From Gammaproteobacteria bacterium (lineage in GTDB: Bacteria > Gemmatimonadota > Gemmatimonadetes > Longimicrobiales > Gaopeijiaceae), in contig VXNP01000017.1 of NCBI GenBank assembly GCA_009840525.1, positions 1 through 55,550 on the forward strand: 55,550 nt of DNA, read 5' to 3'. The translations under genes were made by a program, and so were the position numbers. Below, one piece after another: positions 8,739 through 17,785 of the stretch. How positions within the stretch are numbered: the first letter of the stretch is position 1; every line of letters begins with the position of its first letter. A model generated the notes under the pieces. It was given only the letters and a program-made list of their open reading frames with translations. It had not been told where the DNA came from and ran no database searches.

Positions 8739-9959
8739 TCAGGCTCCGTCTCGCGTCAGCCGCAGGACCTGCGGATGTTCGACATCCAGTTCGTCGCGCC
8801 GGACGCCGAGCACCGCCTCCATCTTGATGTCGGTAACGCTGAAGCGATCCGGATTTTGAAGGGTCCCCAGCCAGGTGCCATCGGCATCCAGAATGAGCCA
8901 TTCCTGCGGCCGGTCCTGTTCGCTTCCGCCTCGATAGAGTTCGAGCCAGATCGCGCCTGAAGGATCGACAAGCATGTTGGCGTATGCCGGCCGGGTGACA
9001 GGCGCGGGCAACGCCTCGACCGTCCTCTGGAGCCAAGGGGGAAGCGTCATGCCGGGAGGAAGATCGACATCGAGACGGGAAGCCCGTTCCGCTGCAACCT
9101 GGCCGTCGGTCAAACCCAGGGGATAGTCGGGGATGCGCAGGATGCGGGCGATGCTCCCCGAGGGGTTCAGTTCCTCAACCTGCATGAAGTCGGACGAACC
9201 GTAGAAGATGCGCGATCCGTGCACGGCCACCTGCGCTTCCTTGCCGAACAGGGCCGGTCCGTCTCCGTAGTTGTCTTCATAGGAAAACGAATACGACTCC
9301 CTGCCGGGCCGCGCGCCTATACTGTCGATCCAGGAGCCGCCCAGGTCGAACCGGACCAGCGCCGTGGGTGGCCGTACCAATTGGTTGACAACCTCCTCCA
9401 GTCCGGCCCACACGGTGGACTCGCCGAGCACCGTGCCATCCCCCAAGTAATGAATGTCGTCAACATTGAAGGGCAGCGCGAAGACCCGGACCAGCTCCAT
9501 ATCCGGACCCACCACGGTGACCCGTCCGTCGTAGTCGAGCACAAACACCGTGTCGGCTACGAGTTTCACCCGCTGAAGGTTGCTGAACTCCCCCGGGCCC
9601 TCCCCCGGACCACCCATCGCGCCAAGAAACTCCCCGTCGGCGGAGTAGAAGCGGAGCTCCTGCGAGGCTCGATCGGCGAGCACCAGGGAGCCGTCCGGCC
9701 GCTGTTTCAGTCCGCGGACCCGGAAGAACTCGTGGGCCGGGCCGCTGCCGGACAGTGTGAGGTCGACGAGCGGGTCAGGACCGATGCTCCACCGGCTGGA
9801 ATCGCCCCAGAGCGGCCGCGTCGCCTCGACGATCTCGATTCCCGCGCTGTCCCGCTGGACGACAAGGGGCGAGCCGGAATCCTGGCTCACGCAGGAGGCC
9901 AGGCCGCACAGGAGCAGTACGGCAACACCCCAAAGGCCGGCGGTCGAATGTGTCGGCAT
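8739..9959 (-). CDS. 6-bladed beta-propeller lipoprotein, copy 1
   Basis: Protein of about 406 residues with a lipobox (LCGLASC) near residue 23, so it is probably anchored in a membrane facing the periplasm. The body is a 6-bladed propeller with repeat signatures such as KQRPDGSLVLADRASQ, GGPGEGPGEF and DTVFVLDYDGRVTV. No catalytic residues are apparent. GGAAGG lies 10 bases before ATG 9959. It is a tandem paralogue of the next upstream gene, 32 bases away, sharing the VQRDSAGI-IVEA-RPLWGDSS block and the same propeller layout. The function of this family is unknown; binding or scaffolding is a guess. Confidence 0.75.
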   Translation of the reverse strand: MPTHSTAGLWGVAVLLLCGLASCVSQDSGSPLVVQRDSAGIEIVEATRPLWGDSSRWSIGPDPLVDLTLSGSGPAHEFFRVRGLKQRPDGSLVLADRASQELRFYSADGEFLGAMGGPGEGPGEFSNLQRVKLVADTVFVLDYDGRVTVVGPDMELVRVFALPFNVDDIHYLGDGTVLGESTVWAGLEEVVNQLVRPPTALVRFDLGGSWIDSIGARPGRESYSFSYEDNYGDGPALFGKEAQVAVHGSRIFYGSSDFMQVEELNPSGSIARILRIPDYPLGLTDGQVAAERASRLDVDLPPGMTLPPWLQRTVEALPAPVTRPAYANMLVDPSGAIWLELYRGGSEQDRPQEWLILDADGTWLGTLQNPDRFSVTDIKMEAVLGVRRDELDVEHPQVLRLTRDGA

Positions 9960-9991
9960 TGTCACTTGGCCTTCCATTGATCTTCGGGTTG

Positions 9992-11191
9992 TCAATTACG
10001 CGTCAGCCGCAGCACCTGCGGGTGCTCGACATCCAGTTCGTCCTCCCAGTCCCCGAGCACCGCGTCCATGGTGATGTCCGATACGGTGAAGCGGTCGGGG
10101 ATCCCTACTGTTCCGAGCCAGGTTCCATCGGCATCCAGCACCAGCCACTCCTCCGGCTGGTCCTGCTCGCCCTCCCCTCTGTGAAGTTGAAGCCATACCG
10201 CCCCGGACGGGTCGATGAGAATGTCGGTGAAAGCGGGTCGGGTATCGGACGCGGGAGCGTTTTCCAACGCCTGCCGAAACGGCGAGGTCGATCCGGGCGG
10301 ACCTCTTCCGAGAACGAGATCCCGCTCGGCAGCGATCTGCGCGTTGCTCAGGGCGAGCGGGTATCCGGGAATGCGCAGGATGCGCACGAGATTCCCGGAC
10401 ATGTCCAGCTCCTCCACCTGCATCGCGTCGTTCGAACCCCGAAAGATGCGCTGCCCAAAGGTGGCGACGTGCGATGCCTTGCCAAAATAGATTGGCACAA
10501 AACCGCTGAAGCCTTCTTGAACGTGCAAGTGGAGTTCGGGTCCCTGCATCTCGCCGATGCTGTCAATCTGCTCTCCCTGCAGATCGAAGAGGATCAAGGG
10601 CACCGGGGGCCGAATCCGTCCGACAACGCCAGCCGGCGGTAATATCAGACCCTGCGGCTCCGGCAGGATCGCTCCGGTATCCAGATAGTGCAGGTTGAGC
10701 GTAAAGGGGGGGATGCTGATGGTCCGGACCACTGTCAGATCGGGGGCGACAACGGTTACGCGTCCATCTGAATCCATGGCCAACAGGTTGTCCCCGGCGT
10801 TCTCGATCACACGCAGTCCCCGGAATTCCCCCGGACCGTCGCCCTCGCGACCGAAGGACCCCAGGAACTCGCCCGTTGCAGAGTACATCCGCACTTCTTC
10901 CGAGCTTCTGTTGGCAAGCATGAGAGACCCGTCCGGACGCTGCTTCATGCTGCCAACTCGATAGAACTCGTGCGCTGGACCACTGCCGGTGAGCGTGAGG
11001 TCGACGACTGGATCCGGATCGATGCTCCAAGGGCTCGAGTCGCCCCAGAGCGGCCGCATGGCCTCGACGATCTGGATGCCGGCGCTGTCGCGCTGGACGA
11101 CGAAGGGGGAGCCGGAGTCGCCGCCCTGGCACGATGGCAGGAACGGCAGGACGAGCAGGAGAACGCTGGCAAGTGAAGTCGGACGAAGCAT
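9992..11191 (-). CDS. 6-bladed beta-propeller lipoprotein, copy 2
   Basis: Protein of about 399 residues, paralogue of the downstream copy. The signal and lipobox (FLPSC) are at the N-terminus, followed by SPFVVQRDSAGIQIVEA and the GREGDGPGEF blade motif. The C-terminal ends (DELDVEHPQVLRLTR) are almost identical between copies, which points to a recent or constrained duplication. Start ATG 11191 gives a proper signal peptide; a longer in-frame start at 11227 adds charged residues before it. Likely co-transcribed with copy 1. Confidence 0.75.
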   Translation of the reverse strand: MLRPTSLASVLLLVLPFLPSCQGGDSGSPFVVQRDSAGIQIVEAMRPLWGDSSPWSIDPDPVVDLTLTGSGPAHEFYRVGSMKQRPDGSLMLANRSSEEVRMYSATGEFLGSFGREGDGPGEFRGLRVIENAGDNLLAMDSDGRVTVVAPDLTVVRTISIPPFTLNLHYLDTGAILPEPQGLILPPAGVVGRIRPPVPLILFDLQGEQIDSIGEMQGPELHLHVQEGFSGFVPIYFGKASHVATFGQRIFRGSNDAMQVEELDMSGNLVRILRIPGYPLALSNAQIAAERDLVLGRGPPGSTSPFRQALENAPASDTRPAFTDILIDPSGAVWLQLHRGEGEQDQPEEWLVLDADGTWLGTVGIPDRFTVSDITMDAVLGDWEDELDVEHPQVLRLTRN

Positions 11192-11277
11192 GGTCAACTC
11201 GAGGTCATGATCGGTCGATGGACGCACGCGTGGCGATCAAAACGACCCGTCACCGGGACTCGAAGCCTTCCGCCGTC

Positions 11278-12777
11278 CTACCAGCTCCACTCCGGATCCA
11301 CGGCCTTTACCACCATTCCGAGTGCCTCGTACTCGCGGTCGGTGCGGTCGGGGGCGTGCGCGGCCGCGGAGCGGTGGCTCTGCACCACGATCACCAGATC
11401 CTGTGAGGGGATGATGTAGGTGCGCTGGTGACCGGCCCCGGACGGGTTGTAGGCGTCTGGAGGGAGCTGCGGAATTCGCCCTCCGCTGCCCTCCTCGTCC
11501 GCTGTGTTCAGCCAGAACTGGCCACCGTAGTAGGGCTCGGGCCAGGCGGGCGCGGGAGAACGCACGAAGTCAACGAACTCCTCGGTGAGGAGGCGCTCGC
11601 CGTTCCACATTCCGCGGTTCAGATAGAGCATCCCGAACCGCGCCCAGTTGCGCGCGGTGCCGTAGTTGTAGCCGGTAAGGAGGAAGTTGCCGTAGGGGTC
11701 GGTCTCCATGATGAAGCGGCGGATGCCGATCTTGTCAAAGAGGGCGCGCTGCGGCCAGCTCAGGTACTCCTCACCCAACTCGTTTTCGACCGTGCGCTGG
11801 ACGATGTAGCCCAGCGTCCAGGGGTCGGAGTTGCGGTAGCGCCCGACCGTGTTGGGCGGGAACTCGGCTTCGCGGCTGATCGAGAACTGGAAGGCGTCGA
11901 TCGGGGCCACGTAGCCCATGCGGTGGTCCACCTGCCCGGGGATGAACGACTTGGCCATCTGCTCGGGGGTGGCGCCCGAGTTGGTGAAACGGAGGCCGCT
12001 GGACATCCGCAGCAGGTCGGCGATGCGGATTTCGGCGCGCGGATCGCCCGGCGAGTTCTGCCACTCGGGCACGGGCGCCGGCTGCCAGATCTCCAGGTGG
12101 CCCATCTGGATGAGGCGGCCGATCAGGGTTGCGGTCATGCTCTTCGCCATCGACCAACTCTCGAGCTGGGTGTGCATGTTGATGCCGGGCCCGTAGTCCT
12201 CGGCCAGCACGCGGCCGCGGTGGACGACCATGAACGCGGCCCGGTTGTCGCCTTCGGTGAAGAAGGTCTCGACGGCCTGGTCGAGCAGCTCCGCGTCCAC
12301 GTAGTCCGGAAGAGGCTCGTCCGGGAGCATGTCGCCCATGGGCCAGGGGGTGGTCTCGGCGTCGGGGAGCGCGCTCACGACTTCGCGCGGGGTGAAGTAC
12401 ACGCCATCGGTGTCGGGCGGGAGGATGATGCAGCCCTGGTCGCCGAAGTGCCGCGCACGGGCCGACACCCCGTCCTGCGAGACGGTGACGATGCGCTTGT
12501 CGTCGTCGATATCGAAGACAAGGCTCCCGCTCTCGTAGTCGCGTACCTCGTCCACGCTGTTCAGCACGCTGCCGTAGAGCGCCTCGGTGCGGTCGCGCTC
12601 CGACACCCAGATTCCCGAGCAGTATCGCTTGGCGGGGCCGCTGAGCAGGTAGTAGAGGGGCGGGCCGTCGACGGCTTCGCCGGAGTCCGAGCCCGCGGAG
12701 CCGGCGTCCGCCTCGGCGCAGGCGAGGAGCGGCAGGGCGACGAACACGACTGAACTGATGACTGCGATCCTTCTCAT
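11278..12777 (-). CDS. Lipoprotein serine hydrolase (class C beta-lactamase fold)
   Basis: Protein of 499 residues. The N-terminus MRRIAVISS with lipobox LLAC (Cys20) predicts a membrane-anchored exported enzyme. The beta-lactamase/transpeptidase-like domain shows the nucleophile motif SMAK at 209-212 and YRN at 314-316. About 150 residues precede this domain and lack a recognised family. Members act as D,D-carboxypeptidases, esterases or peptidases; resistance cannot be inferred. AGGAGAAG precedes ATG 12777 at suitable spacing; a longer frame to 12867 lacks this. It is divergent from the toxin-antitoxin pair across a 231-base regulatory stretch. Confidence 0.85.
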   Translation of the reverse strand: MRRIAVISSVVFVALPLLACAEADAGSAGSDSGEAVDGPPLYYLLSGPAKRYCSGIWVSERDRTEALYGSVLNSVDEVRDYESGSLVFDIDDDKRIVTVSQDGVSARARHFGDQGCIILPPDTDGVYFTPREVVSALPDAETTPWPMGDMLPDEPLPDYVDAELLDQAVETFFTEGDNRAAFMVVHRGRVLAEDYGPGINMHTQLESWSMAKSMTATLIGRLIQMGHLEIWQPAPVPEWQNSPGDPRAEIRIADLLRMSSGLRFTNSGATPEQMAKSFIPGQVDHRMGYVAPIDAFQFSISREAEFPPNTVGRYRNSDPWTLGYIVQRTVENELGEEYLSWPQRALFDKIGIRRFIMETDPYGNFLLTGYNYGTARNWARFGMLYLNRGMWNGERLLTEEFVDFVRSPAPAWPEPYYGGQFWLNTADEEGSGGRIPQLPPDAYNPSGAGHQRTYIIPSQDLVIVVQSHRSAAAHAPDRTDREYEALGMVVKAVDPEWSW

Positions 12778-12925
12778 GGTGCCTCTTCTCCTGTTACCTG
12801 AAGTCTTGCCGCCCCGCAACATTCCTCCGGGCACTCCCCGCACGCAAGCAGGGCCGCGCTGGAGCATTGGACATCACGCCTCACCCACCGCTCCCGGACC
12901 GGGCATCCCTGCCAAACTCGCGCAG

Positions 12926-12953
12926 TTGACATGGGACAGGCATGGATTAGGTT
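12926..12953 (+). promoter_or_regulatory. Candidate promoter of the Xre-RES operon
   Basis: A perfect TTGACA at 12926-12931 is followed after 16 bases by TAGGTT (12948-12953), a weak -10 box. The predicted start would be near 12960, just before the palindrome at 12972. The -35 match is the stronger part. Confidence 0.45.
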
Positions 12954-12971
12954 CACCCCAACGTCAGTAGC

Positions 12972-12983
12972 GTTCATATGAAC
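12972..12983. promoter_or_regulatory. Palindromic operator candidate, antitoxin leader
   Basis: GTTCATATGAAC is a perfect 12-base palindrome between the candidate promoter and the antitoxin ATG at 13009. Toxin-antitoxin operons are commonly autorepressed through such dyads, so this is a natural operator candidate for the encoded DNA-binding antitoxin. This is inference from position and symmetry. Confidence 0.45.
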
Positions 12984-13008
12984 TGTCTGTCCGTCGCGGA
13001 GGCGAGCC

Positions 13009-13503
13009 ATGGCACGCAAATCAGCAAGCGGGACGATGCCAACGCCACACCACGACTGCAGTGACCCCTTCAGTCTCAGGGAACTCGCCGGACGCATGGT
13101 CCGGGAGACCAACCCCGTCTACGGCGACGGCTCCGGCCTCGAAGCAATCCGCGAAGCTGTGGCGGAGGGCCTTCCGACGGAGGCCGTAAAGCAGCTCCAG
13201 GCGGAGCTGAAGCGGTTCGGCGTCCGGCGTTCCTCCGAGTATGTCAACGGGATCGTACCCCGAGCCACGCTGCAACGGCGGGAGCAGCTCAAGGAGGACG
13301 AAGGCGAGACGGTGCTTCGTGTGGCTTCCGTCGTTGCGCTGGCCGCGTACGTGTGGGGGAATGACGAATCGGCTGCGGAATGGCTGACCTGCAAGCACCC
13401 CATGCTTGGCGGTGCGCGTCCGATAGATCGGGCGCTTTCGGAGGTGGGTGCCCGTCAGGTCGAGCACATTCTCTATTCGCTGCACTTCGGTCTGCCGGCC
13501 TGA
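13009..13503 (+). CDS. Xre/MbcA/ParS-type antitoxin
   Basis: Protein of 164 residues. The N-terminal half is helix-rich and would bind DNA. The C-terminal part (ASVVALAAYVWGNDESAAEWL to HPMLGGARPIDRALSEVGARQVEHIL) is the toxin-binding MbcA/ParS/Xre domain, with the hallmark W..P---L-G-P---- pattern. GGAGG lies 6 bases before ATG. It neutralises the RES toxin encoded 3 bases downstream and probably represses its own operon. Confidence 0.85.
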   Translation: MARKSASGTMPTPHHDCSDPFSLRELAGRMVRETNPVYGDGSGLEAIREAVAEGLPTEAVKQLQAELKRFGVRRSSEYVNGIVPRATLQRREQLKEDEGETVLRVASVVALAAYVWGNDESAAEWLTCKHPMLGGARPIDRALSEVGARQVEHILYSLHFGLPA

Positions 13504-13506
13504 AGG

Positions 13507-13950
13507 TTGATCGTCTATAGAGTCCATCCCCGCCCATTCCCGGCCCTCGATGGGACCGGAGCGGGCTACTTCGGCGGGCGCTGGAATCCGCGGGGCGTCC
13601 GGATGGTGTACACGTCGCCGGCATACGAGGGAGCGCTGCTGGAGCAGCTGGCGCACACGGCGACAGGCAAAGTGCCCGTCGGTCAGATCGCCTCGCGCAT
13701 CGTTATTCCGGGGGACTGCATCGTGCCCGAAATCGGCGAAATGGAGCACCCGGACTGGCGGAACGCGGTTCGTTCGCGTGCAATCGGCGCGGAATGGGTG
13801 GAGTCGGGTCGGTCCGTCGCGCTGAAGGTGCCCTCCTTTGTCGCGCAGCCGTGGGGCTGGAACGTGATCCTCAACCCGCTGCATCCGGATTTCGCGCGCG
13901 TGAGCGTGGCAAAGGCTGTCGACGTAGTTTGGGATGCACGGTTCCAGTGA
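13507..13950 (+). CDS. RES-domain toxin
   Basis: Protein of 147 residues of the RES family; characterised relatives degrade NAD+ by phosphorolysis or modify by ADP-ribosyl chemistry. Conserved family residues are visible: Arg25 in GGRWNP, Glu46 in ALLEQL and Ser110 in KVPSFV, plus WNVILNP near the end. The start is a TTG 3 bases after the antitoxin stop with only GAAGG nearby, consistent with translational coupling and a lower toxin output. No truncation is seen. Confidence 0.85.
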   Translation: MIVYRVHPRPFPALDGTGAGYFGGRWNPRGVRMVYTSPAYEGALLEQLAHTATGKVPVGQIASRIVIPGDCIVPEIGEMEHPDWRNAVRSRAIGAEWVESGRSVALKVPSFVAQPWGWNVILNPLHPDFARVSVAKAVDVVWDARFQ

Positions 13951-13975
13951 TTCGGCCTTCTTCCGGAGGATTCCC

Positions 13976-15397
13976 ATGCGCGTGATCCTGGCCAGACCCG
14001 GTTCCGGGCGTAGCCCCGTGATGATCTTCGCCACCGCCCTGGCGCTCGCCGTCCCGCTGACGGGACACGCCCAAACCCGCTCGCCCATCGACGAAGGTAC
14101 CCGCTGGACTCTGGCGGGCGCGGGCGATGTCATCATGAATCGGCAGGTGATGCAGTTCGATCATCCCGGGGATCCCGCCTTCCAGGAGCTGGTCGACGTC
14201 ATCCAGGGCGCGGACGCCGCCTTCATGAACCTGGAGCAGTCGGTCTTCCGCCTGCAGGAGTTCACCGGATGGCCGGCGGCCGAGAACGGGGGCAACTACG
14301 AGGTGGGCTCGCCCGAGACGCTGAAGGACCTGGTCGACATGGGGTTCAACCTCTTCAACCGGGCCAACAACCACACCACCGACTACGGGGTGGAGGGCAT
14401 GCGCCTCACCGGCCAGTTGATGGACGAGTGGGGGCTTGTGCATGCTGGGGCGGGCGAGAACCTGGGATGGGCCAGCCGTCCGGGGTATCTCGAAACGCCC
14501 AAGGGACGCATCGCGCTGATCGGGATGGCGTCGACCCACACGCCGATGTCGCGCGCCGGGCGGGCGGGGCCCACCGTCCAGGGCCGCCCGGGGCTGAACG
14601 CGCTACGGTTGAGCACCCGCCACGAGGGGTCGCCCGCGACCATGGAGGCCCTGCGGGAGGTGGCGCGGGCGCAGGGAATCGAAGTGGCCGACGACGAGGG
14701 GGTGCCCGTGCGGGCATTCGGGATCACGGTGTATCCCGGGGATGAGGACCGCAGCGTCGTCTCGCTGAACGACGTCGACCGGGAGCGGGTGCTGCACGAG
14801 GTGCGCAACGCCACCGATCAGGGCGACTATGTGGTGGCCAACAGCCATTCGCACGAGCCCGGCAACGCCTTCATGACACCGCCGGACTGGATGGTCGAGT
14901 TCGCGCGCCAGGTCATCGACGCCGGGGCCGCCACCTTCATCATCCATGGGCCGCACCAGTTGCGCGGCGTCGAGATCCACAACGGCCGGCCCATCTTCTA
15001 CTCGCTGGGCGACTTCATCTTCCAGAACGAGACCATCGACCCCATGCCGTCCGACCAGCGGGACCGCTACGGCCTCCCGCTGGACCGGCTCGCCTCGGAG
15101 ATCTACGACACCCGCTTCCGGGTCGACGAGGACGGCAACCCGACCACCGGCTTTCCGACCGATTCGCGCTGGTACGAGAGCGTGGTGCCGGTGGTGACCT
15201 TCGAGGACAGCGAGGCGGTGGAGATCGTCTTCCACCCGATCGAACTGGGCTGGAAGGCGCCCCGGTCACAGCGGGGCACGCCGCGCATCGCGCCGGAGGA
15301 GCTGGGCAGGAAGATCATCGAGCACCTGGCGGAGCTGTCGCGGCCCTTCGGGACGGAGATCGTGTACGAGAACGGGGTTGGGGTGTGGCGGAGGTAA
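13976..15397 (+). CDS. Exported CapA-family metallophosphatase-like protein
   Basis: Protein of 473 residues with a signal peptide (IFATALALAVPLTGHAQ). Matches the CapA/PgsA fold: AGAGDVIMNRQV, AAFMNLEQSVF, LFNRANNHTTDYG, VVANSHSHEPG and FIIHGPHQLRGVE-FYSLGDFIF, giving the Asp/His/Asn metal-site pattern. Members are tied to poly-gamma-glutamate or capsule assembly, though CapB and CapC are absent here. GGAGGA sits 5 bases before ATG 13976, making it the clear start. The 3' end overlaps the convergent gene on the other strand by 83 bases. Confidence 0.85.
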   Translation: MRVILARPGSGRSPVMIFATALALAVPLTGHAQTRSPIDEGTRWTLAGAGDVIMNRQVMQFDHPGDPAFQELVDVIQGADAAFMNLEQSVFRLQEFTGWPAAENGGNYEVGSPETLKDLVDMGFNLFNRANNHTTDYGVEGMRLTGQLMDEWGLVHAGAGENLGWASRPGYLETPKGRIALIGMASTHTPMSRAGRAGPTVQGRPGLNALRLSTRHEGSPATMEALREVARAQGIEVADDEGVPVRAFGITVYPGDEDRSVVSLNDVDRERVLHEVRNATDQGDYVVANSHSHEPGNAFMTPPDWMVEFARQVIDAGAATFIIHGPHQLRGVEIHNGRPIFYSLGDFIFQNETIDPMPSDQRDRYGLPLDRLASEIYDTRFRVDEDGNPTTGFPTDSRWYESVVPVVTFEDSEAVEIVFHPIELGWKAPRSQRGTPRIAPEELGRKIIEHLAELSRPFGTEIVYENGVGVWRR

Positions 15398-16643
15398 GCC
15401 GGCTCACCACGAGCGTCGGCACGTCGAGTTCATCGCGGACCAGATGGACGACGAGACCGTCGGGTCCGAACGCCAGCGGCATCCCCGGGGCGCCGGCGGG
15501 CAGCGTCCCCAGGTACTCGCGATCCGGGCTGAAGACGTCGATGGGGCCGTCGTCGTCCCATGGATCCTCGCCGCGGCGCTGGATCCACAGCCCGCCGTTC
15601 CAGGTGGCCTTCAGTCGCCGCACCACCGGGATTTCGTGGTAGAACCCGCGCTCGCGAATCCTCTGCCGGCGCCTCTCCGGATCCGGCGCCATGAAAGGCA
15701 TGCCTGTCGAGGGAGGCCTTTCCAGCCATTGCTCGAGGCGTTCCAGATGGTAGTCGATCGTCGCTCGCCGGATGCGCGCGGAAACCGGTTCGGGCGAGAG
15801 CGGCCGCCTCAGCACGTCGGTCACCGATCCATCGGGAGAGGCGAGCTTGATGGCATACGCCGTGGAGTCGGAGTAGGCGATGGTGCCGTCGGGCAGCGCA
15901 TCCCAGTGGAATCCCGGCTCGAAGTACCGGTCTTCCATCGACGCGACCACCTTCGCCCAATCCTCTTCGTCGCCGGGTGAAAGCATGAGTTCCGGCCGAG
16001 GAGCCCTCCATCCCTGCAGGATGGGCCTTGATACCACCATGTCGCCGGAGAAATCGAGTGTTTCGAGGGCGCGGTCGTCGACGCCCGACGAAGTCTCGTC
16101 TTCCTGATACCCTACAAGCCGATTCATGCGGTTCATCATTGCGACCAGCACGCCGGCGACCCCTTGAGCGATGAGCCTCCCGCCCGACTGGTCGGCGCGA
16201 ATCTCTTCGTGACCGAGGGAGCTGGATAGAGGTTTGTCCTCGTCATCCATCCTGACGAGTCGATCGAGTTCGCCTTCCGGGCTGAACACCTGGATCGCGG
16301 CATGGCCCTGGTCGGGCACCGCGATGCGACCGTCGCGCCACACCGCGAGGGCCTTGATTTGCTGGAACTCGCCCGGTCCCTCGCCCTTGCGGCCGACGGA
16401 ACGCACAAGTTGGCCATCGGGCCCGATGACAACGACGCGATTGTCCAGAACATCCAGCACGACCAGGTTGCCGGCCCCGTCGAACCTCGCCCGCAGCGAA
16501 GGCCCGAAGAAGGCCCACTCCTCCTGGGCGTCCGCGCCGCCTGCACGGTAGACCTCGGTCACATCCAGGGTTAGCGACTGGTCCTGCGCCACGGCCGGGA
16601 CGGCGAGCAGGATCGCTACGATCTGGCAGGCAACTCGTTTCAT
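15315..16643 (-). CDS. Exported 6-bladed beta-propeller protein
   Basis: Protein of 442 residues with a short signal peptide (VAILLAVPAVAQ). Body blades include GPSLRARFDGAGNLVVLDV, GRKGEGPGEFQQIKALAVW and DGRIAVPDQGHAAIQVF, the same GPGEF signature as the tandem lipoproteins at 8739-11191, but without a lipobox. The last ~30 residues are Arg/Ser/Pro-rich and encoded within the overlap with CapA. GAGG precedes ATG 16643. The function is unknown. Confidence 0.75.
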   Translation of the reverse strand: MKRVACQIVAILLAVPAVAQDQSLTLDVTEVYRAGGADAQEEWAFFGPSLRARFDGAGNLVVLDVLDNRVVVIGPDGQLVRSVGRKGEGPGEFQQIKALAVWRDGRIAVPDQGHAAIQVFSPEGELDRLVRMDDEDKPLSSSLGHEEIRADQSGGRLIAQGVAGVLVAMMNRMNRLVGYQEDETSSGVDDRALETLDFSGDMVVSRPILQGWRAPRPELMLSPGDEEDWAKVVASMEDRYFEPGFHWDALPDGTIAYSDSTAYAIKLASPDGSVTDVLRRPLSPEPVSARIRRATIDYHLERLEQWLERPPSTGMPFMAPDPERRRQRIRERGFYHEIPVVRRLKATWNGGLWIQRRGEDPWDDDGPIDVFSPDREYLGTLPAGAPGMPLAFGPDGLVVHLVRDELDVPTLVVSRLTSATPQPRSRTRSPSRRAATAPPGAR

Positions 16644-16780
16644 CGCACCTCACTGCTTCTGCGCAGCTGGTTCAAGCCTGCTGATCACGGCCAGATGTGG
16701 GGGCGGTTCGCGAACTGCAGCCAGCCGGACTTCTTCGCAGTACGCATTGAGACTCGCTCTCGTAAGAGGTTTCGTCGCCG

Positions 16781-17785
16781 CTACCGCACCCGCATGTACT
16801 TGCGCAGCATGCGCGGTCCCACCTCCGCCCCGTAGACGTTGCCGAAGACGTCCACCGCCACCCCTTCGGCCCCGGTGGTGCCTCGCACGTACACATGCCA
16901 GTCGGGGTCGGGAATGAAGGAGGTCACCAGCCCGTCCACCACGCTGCCGATGCGGATGCCGCGCACCCAGCCGGCGTTGGGGATGCCGCCGCCGGTGGAG
17001 GACTCGGAGTCGGCGGAATAGAGCACGTCGTTGTCGTCGATGAAGAGCCCGCTGGGGCGGCCGAACTGAGTCCAGGTGTCGAGGTGATTGCCGTCCTGGT
17101 CGAAGACCTGCAGGCGGTTGTTTTTTCGGTCCCCAACGAAGAGCCGGCCGCGCGAATCCATGCTCAGCGCGTGGGGATCGCGGAACTCGCCGTTCTCGGC
17201 CCCGGTGCGGCCCCACTCCATGATGAACTCGCCCGCGCTGTTGAACTTGACGATCCGGTTGTTGCCGCCCGCCCCGTGGCCATCGGCGACGAAGATGTCG
17301 CCGTTGGGTGCGACGAGGACGTCGGAGGGCTGATCGAAGGTGTCGGGTCCGTCGCCGGCCACCCCGGCCTGGCCCAGGCTCATCATCAGCTCGCCCTCGG
17401 GGGTGAACTTGTGTATCTGGTGGCCGCGCCCCTCGCCCCCGCGCGCGTCGGTGACCCAGAGGTTGCCGTCGGGGTCGACGTGAATGCCGTGCGGCCACTC
17501 GAACATCCCCGCGCCGAAGCTGCGGAGCAGGTTGCCGTCGACGTCGAAGAGCAGGATGGGATCGAGGTCGTCGTGGCCCACGCAGGTGTTTTCTCCACAG
17601 CGCTCCGCCACCCACATGTTGCCGTCGGCGGCAGGATACACGGCGCTCGTGGAGCCCCAGGCACGGCCCTCGGGCAACTCGCCCCACACATCCGGGACCG
17701 CGCGGTAGGGGTTGGGCGCGTGGTTCTGGGCGAGGACGGGCAACGCGAAGGTGAGGGACAGGGCGAGCAGGAGAAGCTTCTTCAT
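16781..17785 (-). CDS. Exported NHL-repeat beta-propeller protein
   Basis: Protein of 334 residues with a Sec signal (LLLLALSLTFALPVLAQ). NHL-type repeats recur: HGIHVDPDGNLWVTDA, PSDVLVAPNGDIFVADG, DPHALSMDSRGRLFVGDRKNNRLQVF, and GVAVDVFGNVYGAE. The layout resembles peptidyl-alpha-hydroxyglycine amidating lyase-type propellers, but the catalytic residues cannot be confirmed. It lies upstream of, and on the same strand as, the propeller gene ending at 15315. A 155-base gap separates it from the amidase stop. Confidence 0.75.
   Translation of the reverse strand: MKKLLLLALSLTFALPVLAQNHAPNPYRAVPDVWGELPEGRAWGSTSAVYPAADGNMWVAERCGENTCVGHDDLDPILLFDVDGNLLRSFGAGMFEWPHGIHVDPDGNLWVTDARGGEGRGHQIHKFTPEGELMMSLGQAGVAGDGPDTFDQPSDVLVAPNGDIFVADGHGAGGNNRIVKFNSAGEFIMEWGRTGAENGEFRDPHALSMDSRGRLFVGDRKNNRLQVFDQDGNHLDTWTQFGRPSGLFIDDNDVLYSADSESSTGGGIPNAGWVRGIRIGSVVDGLVTSFIPDPDWHVYVRGTTGAEGVAVDVFGNVYGAEVGPRMLRKYMRVR

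Noticed and set aside
16650-17687. 345-codon minus-strand frame overlapping the NHL propeller
   Set aside because: Arg/His-rich shadow of the propeller gene in another frame without a signal peptide or motif.
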